A stretch of 64,000 nucleotides of DNA from NCBI GenBank assembly GCA_014529385.2, contig CM043956.1, positions 60,829,120 to 60,893,119 of the forward strand, read 5' to 3'. The notes below the pieces were generated by a model that was given only the letters and a program-made list of their open reading frames with translations, was not told the origin of the DNA and did not search any database. Numbering within the stretch: the first letter of the stretch is position 1; each line of letters starts with the position of its first letter. Both the position numbers and the translations under genes were made by a program. Below are positions 57,140 to 64,000 of the stretch, piece by piece. This stretch comes from Adiantum capillus-veneris. Taxonomy: Eukaryota; Streptophyta; Polypodiopsida; Polypodiales; Pteridaceae.

Positions 57140-60100
57140 ATGGCTGGATCACAGGACACTGCTCTTTACAATATCAAGAAGCTGGATGGAACCAATTTCC
57201 CATTGTGGAAGAAGCAGATATGGCACGTGTTGGTACAAAAGAAGCAGATAAAACCTATAAAGCTCAAGGGGATAAAACTAGAAGATATGGACGAAGATGA
57301 ATGGAGCGAAATGGATGAATCGGCACTTTCTACCATTATGCTGACTTTGGCAGAAAGCGTTTACTTCAATGTAGCAGACGAGATGTCGGCTTATCAAGCA
57401 TGGTTAAAGCTGAGTGATCTTTATGAGAAGCAGAGTGCAGCTTCACAGGTATACTGGCTTAAGAAGCTTGTTGACTTGAAGATGAAAGAAGGGACACCTA
57501 TGTCCAATCATCTGAATGAATTCAACACAATCTATAGTCAGTTGTCAGCTCAAGGTGTCAAGTTTGATGAACCTGTTAGAGCTATGTTCCTGTTGATCAC
57601 ATTGCCGGAAAGTTGGGACACTTTTCGCACAGCTTTGAGTAATTCTGCACCTCTAGATGGTTTGAACATAGCAGGTGTAGAAGGAAGTCTGCTTACTGAA
57701 GAAACCAATAGAAAGACAATGGACAAAGGCAAAGGAACAGCCTTAGTTGTCAGGGGAAGGACCAAAGAAAAGTACAAAGGTGGAAAGAGGAATCAGTCTC
57801 GTAGCAAGTCCCGCAGTGCTAAAGGCAAGAGTGACATAGAATGCTACCATTGTGACAAGAAGGGTCACATGAAAAGAGACTGCAGAGAATGGAAAGCAGA
57901 AAAAGGCCAAGAGAAAGCTGAAGACCATGGTGAGAAGAACAAGTCCTCAGTGAAGATTCAAGAAATAAATGTGATAAACACTGTTGTAGAGGATGACAGT
58001 CTAGTGTCAGGAGACATCTACTTCTTGAAGAATACAATGGACTCAGCTCTTCTTACAACATCTGATGGAAATGCACTGAGTGACTGGATTATAGACTCAG
58101 GGGCATCACTTCATGTGTCTCCAAACAAGGAGTGGTTTACTTCTTATGTGACCACTAAAGATCATGTTCGGCTAGGCAATGGGCAAACATGTGAGATCTT
58201 AGGTGTTGGAGATGTTCAATTGAAGTTTCAGAAAGGCTCTTCTTTTACGCTGAAGAATGTGAGACATGTTCCCGCAATTACAAAGAGCTTGATCAGCACA
58301 GGTTTACTTGATGATGCTGACTACGTCACCACTTTTGGACAGATCATGTGGAAGATATCCAAGGGTTCTATGACAGTAGCACATGGAGTAAAGTCTGGAG
58401 GAATTTACATGATTTATGTATCAAATGTCTCTAAAAATGTAATCAATGTAACCGAGCAGCCGAACGTTTCTTTGTGGCATAGCCGGTTAGGACATATGTC
58501 CAAGAAGAGAATGGAAATCTTGTCTCGTTCTGGTTATTTGCCTGGCTTTTCATTTAATGATTTTGAATTCTGTGAACATTGTCTGTATGGTAAGCAAACA
58601 CAGCAGCCACATAAGCATAGAAGCAGTAGAAGAGATACACAGTTGGCACTTGTTCATAGTGATTTGTGTGGACCTATGCCTAACCTATGTCTAGGGGGAG
58701 CTTCTTACTTTATGACATTTATAGATGATTACTCGAGGAAAGTATGGGTTTACTTTCTCAAGCACAAGGATGAAGCGTTTAGTGTTTTCAAAACGTTTGT
58801 GACACTTGTGGAGAATCAGAGTGGCAAGAAGCTTAAATGCTTACGCACTGACAATGGTGGAGAGTATGTTTCAAAGGCCTTTCAGGACTTTTGTGAGTCA
58901 AAAGGTATAAAACGTGAACTTACTGCTCCTTACAATCCTCCTCAAAATGGTGTTGCTGAGAGGATGAATAGGACCATACAAGAGAAGGTCAGAAGTATGT
59001 TGTCTAATGCACAGCTGCCAAATGGGTTTTGGGATGAAGCTGTATCAACAGCTGTTCATCTTGTAAATAGATCTCCTAGAAAGGTTTTGCAGAAGGATTC
59101 AGTGCCAGAGATGGTATGGTCAGGCAAAATGCCCTCATACAAGCATCTCAGAGTCTTTGGCTGTGAGGCATATACTCACGTTCCAAAGGAATTTAGGAAC
59201 AAACTTGAGCCAAAGAGTAGAAAGTGCATCTTTCTAGGCTATGGTAATTCTGGTGAGATGGGGTACAGACTTTCGGATCCCGAATCCAGAAAGGTTGTCC
59301 GCAGCAATGATGTTCACTTTAATGAATCCAAATATCATTCTAAACCAGAGAGGGTTGAGGAGATTAGAAGAGTTGTCTTCCAAGAAGATGGACCTGCACG
59401 TGCAAGACAAAATGTCAGGGCTCAAGAGGAGCAAGGACAGGATAGAGTGGAACCATAGGTTGTGGCTGAGCCTGAGCCACCTATTGTGCGTAGATCTGGA
59501 CGTGTCACGCGACCTCCTGATAGGTTTGTTCCATCTATGAACTATGTCATGTTGACTGATTGCAATGAGCCTTCATGTTACAAGGAAGCAGTGCAAATGA
59601 AGGACTCCGGGAATTGGAAATCGGCCATGCAATCAGAGATGACATCTCTGCATAAAAACCAGACATGGAAGCTGGTTAAATTACCACGGGGCAAAAAGGC
59701 TCTACCTTGTAAATGGGTTTACAGGTATAAGATCACCGCTCATGATAGTCAGCCAAAGTACAAAGCAAGGCTTGTTGCCAAGGGCTTTAAGCAAGAACAA
59801 GGCATTGACTTTGAGGAAGTCTTCTCTCCGGTGGTCAAGATGACTACATTGAGATGCTTTCTTGCATTGGTTGCCATATTAGATTTGGTGTTGCACCAAA
59901 TGGATGTCAAGACAACGTTCTTGCATGGTGATTTAGATGTGGAAATTTACATGCAGCAGCGAGAAGGGTTTGTTGAGAAAGGCAAGGAAGATTGGGTATG
60001 CCAGTTGTTAAAGAGTCTTTATGGCTTAAAACAATCACCGAGGGCATGGTACCATAAATTCCACAAGTTTATGCTTTCTCAAGGCTACAAACGTAGTGAG

Positions 60101-61120
60101 TTCGATCACTGTCTATATACAAAGAAGGCTAAGGATGGTAGTTGGCTGATCCTTATTTTGTATGTGGATGACATGTTGATTGCTGGCAAGCACTTGGAAG
60201 AAATTTCAGCTTTAAAGTCAAAGATGGCAAAATCGTTTGACATGAAAGACATGGGTGAGGCAAGTCATATAATTGGTATGCGCATTGAGAGAGACGGATC
60301 AAAGAAGTTGATTTGGTTATCTCAAACAGAGTATATTGACAAGGTTTTGCAACGTTTCAATATGGAGAAGGGAAAGGCACTGAGTGTTCCATTGCCACCA
60401 TATGTGAAACTTAGCAAACAAGATTGTCCTGTGTCTGAGGAAGAAAAGGCTGAAATGGATAAGATTCCATATGCGTCTGCAGTGGGTAGTTTGATGTATG
60501 CAATGATTGCTACTCGCCCAGACATTGCATTTGCAGTGGGAGTAGTAAGTCGATACATGTCAAACCCAGGCAAGAAACATTGGGAGGCAGTGAAAGGAAT
60601 ATTGAGATACCTGAAAGCTACAAAGAGTATGCGTATATGCTATGGGAGTCAGGAGCTAAGTGTAAAGGGTTTTACAAACTCAGATTATGCAGGTGACTTA
60701 GACAACCGAAGGTCTACATCAGGGTATGTCTTTACATTGGCTGGTGGAGCAGTATCATGGCGTTCTAGATTACAAGATTGTGTTACTCAGTCTACTACAG
60801 AGGCTGAATATGTTGCAGCATCAGAGGCATGCAAAGAATCAATTTGGCTTAATCGACTAGTAACAGATTTGGGAATCAAAGAAGAGATGCCTGTGTTACA
60901 TTGTGATAGTCAAAGTGCTATACAATTGGCTCGCAATCCAGTTTATCACTCAAAGACAAAGCATGTGGATGTGAAGTATCATTTCATCAGGGAAATGCTC
61001 GAGGATAAGCAACTTCAGCTTGTCAAAGTTCACACCACAGAAAATCATGTTGATCTACTTACAAAAGGACTTCCCTCAGAGAGCTTTGCGCATTTTCGCA
61101 AGCAGTTAGGTGTAGAGTAG
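57140..61120 (+). pseudogene. Copia gag-pol polyprotein with one in-frame amber stop
   Basis: The frame runs for 1326 codons from ATG 57140 to the stop at 61118-61120, broken only by TAG at 59456-59458 (codon 773). Codons 1-230 are Gag. The knuckle CYHCDKKGHMKRDC spans 235-248. The protease DSGAS starts at 319. Integrase has H447, H452, C478, C481 and a D508, D571, E607 catalytic triad (D-x35-E spacing). RT has MDVKTTFLHGDL (D922) and YVDDM at 1008-1012. RNase H ends with HVDVKYHFIRE. In the RNase H first motif, TNSDYAGD, residue 1180 is Asn where copia elements usually have the catalytic Asp (codon 60677-60679). The length matches a normal copia polyprotein. The amber and the Asn change suggest this copy is newly inactive, although stop readthrough cannot be excluded. 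Confidence 0.9.
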
Positions 61121-61209
61121 TACATCACTTCTCTACATCTCTTGTATATTAGCTTGTATAGTAGCTTCTCTCACACTTAAAGTACCACATTGGACTTTAA
61201 GTGGGAGGT

Positions 61210-61502
<293 letters not shown>

Positions 61503-61734
61503 AGTAGAGAGAGAGAGAGAGAGAGAGAGTGAGACGTTAATATGTGTGAGTTGATTTAATTAAGTCAGTATATGTGAAGTAATATCAATACTAATTTTGT
61601 GAGTTGTCCTATGTGCAGGTTGCGACGCCTAGTCATTAGTGGACCAGATTTCATCTATATGCTTTGTGAGACACAGACACGCTTCTGTGTCTCTTTTTTG
61701 TACAAACAATTAGTGTTCAGACAGTTATTGTTTC

Positions 61735-61975
61735 CCTTATGGTTATGATTATTGTCATTGTCATTGTATAGACAGTTATTGTTTCTCTTTCTGGTTATGC
61801 TTATGGTTATTGTTAATTTTGTTTATGGTTATGGTTATCTGCATTATGGTTTTGATCAAAGTGGTTATAGCCGGTTATGGTTTTAAGTTGTGGTTATGCT
61901 TTTAAGTTATGGTTATGGTTCGTTATGGTTATGCTTTTAAGTTATGGCTATGCTTTTCAGTTGGTACGGTTGTCT
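61735..61975. repeat. TTATGG-rich degenerate repeat
   Basis: Many copies of GGTTATGGTTATG, GTTATGCTTTTAAG and related words, inside the CACTA element between the GA tract and its right subterminal repeats. At about 62068-62088, AAAGGGAACTCTGCCGAAAT matches the copia leader motif and may be captured leader DNA. Confidence 0.75.
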
Positions 61976-62227
61976 TTCATTGGCCTTAAATCTCATGTGA
62001 GATCCTACATGGATCGCATGTAGGAGGCGTATACATGATATGGTTTTTTTTGAAAAGTTTATGTAAAAACAAAGGGAACTCTGCCGAAATTTTTGCGCGG
62101 GAGCATGATTGATATTTTGGTGCTGCTCGCTTTCTTGGACAGAGGGCAGGAAGTCTGGCTATGGCTGTGTCCATCTTTTAACTGGGCACAGGCCAGGCTA
62201 CCTGCCCTCTGCCCTAGAAAAAATTTT

Positions 62228-62365
62228 CTGCTATGGTCGTCGTTATATGCGTCGCTATGCCCGTCGCTATGAGCGTCGCTATCCGCGTCGCTAATAGCGA
62301 CTGGTTTCACAGCGACGCGTATAGCGACGCGCATAGTGACGGGCAGCGTCGATATATACGTTGAT
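62228..62365. repeat. Right subterminal repeat cluster of the CACTA element
   Basis: Repeated GCGTCGCTAT, CCGTCGCTAT, AGCGACGCGTATAGCGACGC and GCGTCGATATATACG, the same motif family as the left cluster. Confidence 0.8.
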
Positions 62366-62399
62366 AACACCTATTTTTGTTGTAGTGAATGCTCGATCG

Positions 62400-62401
<2 letters not shown>

Positions 62402-62436
<35 letters not shown>

Positions 62437-62455
62437 GCATACACACACACACACA
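62402..62455. repeat. (CT)n and (CA)n microsatellite
   Basis: CT to about 62434 then CA-rich to about 62455, just outside the CACTA element. Confidence 0.95.
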
Positions 62456-62645
62456 AGGAGATGAAGAAGAAAAAGATGGAGATGGAGCAAGAGCACTCTT
62501 CTATTGCACAAATGAGAGAATGAGTGAATTTGAGGTTTAGTTGACTTTTGTATGAGCTCACCCCATTCACACTTGGGAACCCATGCTTAGCCAACTAATC
62601 CCTTGAATGTTCCAAATAAAGTGCGTCTCTCATCGGCGATCACTC

Positions 62646-62857
62646 TTACCCTTTTCCTATTGGACCGACAAGCCCGGTACCTGACTCTACCAAGTAAATA
62701 ATACAACGTTCGTCGTAGGTGATAGGGTGTCCGTGAGCCATGAGGGTTAGCATGCCCCCCTTCCTGATGTAGATTCCGTCCTCGAAAGCTATTGAGTTGA
62801 AGCTCGTTCGTCGAGGTGGAAGAGCATTTGAGATGAATGTCCTTAGCCTTCTTCTCA
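62646..62857 (-). other. Possible terminal exon of an unknown gene
   Basis: On the minus strand a consensus acceptor TTTGATTTTGCAG ends at 62858, followed by an open frame RRRLRTFISNALPPRRTSF...EDGIYIRKGGMLTLMAHGHPITYDER...PIGKG that stops at 62646. Composition is protein-like and GC is higher than the flanks. I do not recognise the family. It could be the 3' exon of a minus-strand host gene beyond 62.9 kb, but no further exon is visible. Confidence 0.35.
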
Positions 62858-62899
62858 CTGCAAAATCAAACAACATTGGCACAGTAATTGCATTCTCGT

Positions 62900-64000
62900 A
62901 TACAATTAAAAAGCTTATGCAGTTTTAGGTAGACAAATTGATTGGTAGCATAATTCTAAACCATTTGTCAACAATAAACATTAAATTACAATATAATCAA
63001 ATGCATAAACAGATGTAAAGGTAAAATTTAAACAAGTCTGGGGTCGCTAATTTAACGATCGAAAGGCACTAGAGATCGACTATTAATACCATGGGTAAGC
63101 TTCTTAATTTTCTCTGGTCAATTAAGTGGTTTAATCACGAGAGCCAAGTATTTCATGTTCGAGGGCTGACTAGAGGCTATACCTAGAAGACCTTGTAGTT
63201 AAGCTATGATAAAAGGAATTGCTCATGAAATCATCGCCTGACTTATTTCCTTTTCTTTGACCCCCCAAAGTCTTTTCACAGTGATTCAATTTTGATGTGT
63301 ATGCTTATTTTGTATGCCTTGGGTTTTTTGCTTTTCAAGGAAAAGCGCCCACACTGGGAACCTCTAGGGCTCTAGTACCATAAGGGATACATGTGAGTGA
63401 AGTACCCAATCAAACTAAGATTTCTCTTTCAGCTTAAGATTTTACATTGTGGTACTTTGATTTTTTTTATTTTTTATTTTTTAAATTGTTCGTTTTCATT
63501 AATTTAATTTTGTAACTTTGGGAGGTCATATAACACTGTTACACCTCCCCAGGCTCATCACACTAGTAAACTCCCTTTATAATACTTAAGCTAAAGGTCA
63601 ATAGGGTCAAGCCCACTAGAAAGCCCTAGTACATTTCACACAATGCTGCCTAAATCGGATTAAGAACCTAAGTAACCATTGATTATTAGGAAGGCATTCC
63701 CCATGGTATTAAGAGAAGATCTCTAACACCTAGCTTGGTCAAACTAGCTTAGTCGGACTGCTTGATTTTTAAATCTGGACAAGTGATTATGATAAAAATT
63801 ATATTGAATTTAATGTTTGGTGCTAAACAAATGTGTTGAATATTATGATACCAATCACAATCAAAGAAGACAAACATAGATGCAAAAAAGATAAGGGGCA
63901 ATGCTAATGGACAAGAAACACCTGTTTGTGTTGATGGTCGCGCTTGGTTTGAAGAGTGAGTCGAGATAAAGATTCCATGAAGGTCCAAATCCTAACAACA
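62900..64000. other. AT-rich non-coding end of window
   Basis: No supported gene. If the exon at 62646-62857 is real, this would be intron. The short minus frame at 63749-63988 has no recognisable domain. Confidence 0.35.

Overview
The window looks like a piece of a large, repeat-dense land-plant genome. The evidence is a plant-type C2H2 zinc-finger gene with QALGGH helices and an EAR-like DLNLP motif, several plant-style LTR retrotransposons primed by initiator tRNA-Met (TGGTATCAGAGC), an L1-type LINE, a CACTA-type transposon, a hAT-like MITE, and very many (CT)n/(GA)n arrays. I cannot name the species; a fern, lycophyte or gymnosperm is possible, but nothing here decides it. Only one convincing host gene is visible. 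Most of the rest is mobile DNA, much of it nested.

Layout. 0-2.1 kb: retroelement debris ending in an LTR-like sequence. 2.7-3.05 kb: a 346-bp MITE with an 8-bp target duplication. 3.9-4.6 kb: a second LTR with internal tandem repeats. 4.6-8.8 kb: a minus-strand LTR element with Gag and protease only, bounded by an AAGGC duplication and inserted inside the gag of an older plus-strand Ty3/gypsy copy that resumes at 8.8-9.8 kb. 9.8-20 kb: LTR fragments, SINE-like repeats with CT tails, tandem duplications, degenerate gag, and two same-family LTRs in opposite orientation. 20.5-28.3 kb: a minisatellite/hairpin array split by a full-length but dead 6.7-kb LINE with a 15-bp target duplication. 29.1-32.9 kb: a shrunken copia element with a CATAC duplication, sitting beside remains of an older copia. 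36-40 kb: a decayed minus-strand Ty3/gypsy. 41-46 kb: unrecognised, repeat-rich DNA.

46.5-51.6 kb: the host gene. It encodes a 1100-residue protein with four widely spaced C2H2 fingers, preceded by a CT-rich leader with a probable 5'-UTR intron. 54.56-62.39 kb: a non-autonomous CACTA-type transposon (AAT duplication) carrying GA/GT minisatellites. Into one of its GA tracts a nearly intact Ty1/copia element has jumped (AGAGA duplication; LTRs differ at 3 of 192 sites; one in-frame amber codon). 62.4-64 kb: mostly non-coding, with one possible terminal exon on the minus strand.

Taken together the window is a stratigraphy of insertions: gypsy into gypsy, LINE into a palindromic satellite, copia beside older copia, and copia into CACTA. 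Matching target duplications support five events directly. Inactivating changes (premature stops, Asp-to-Asn at catalytic sites) are largely C-to-T/G-to-A type, as expected for methylated, silenced plant repeats.
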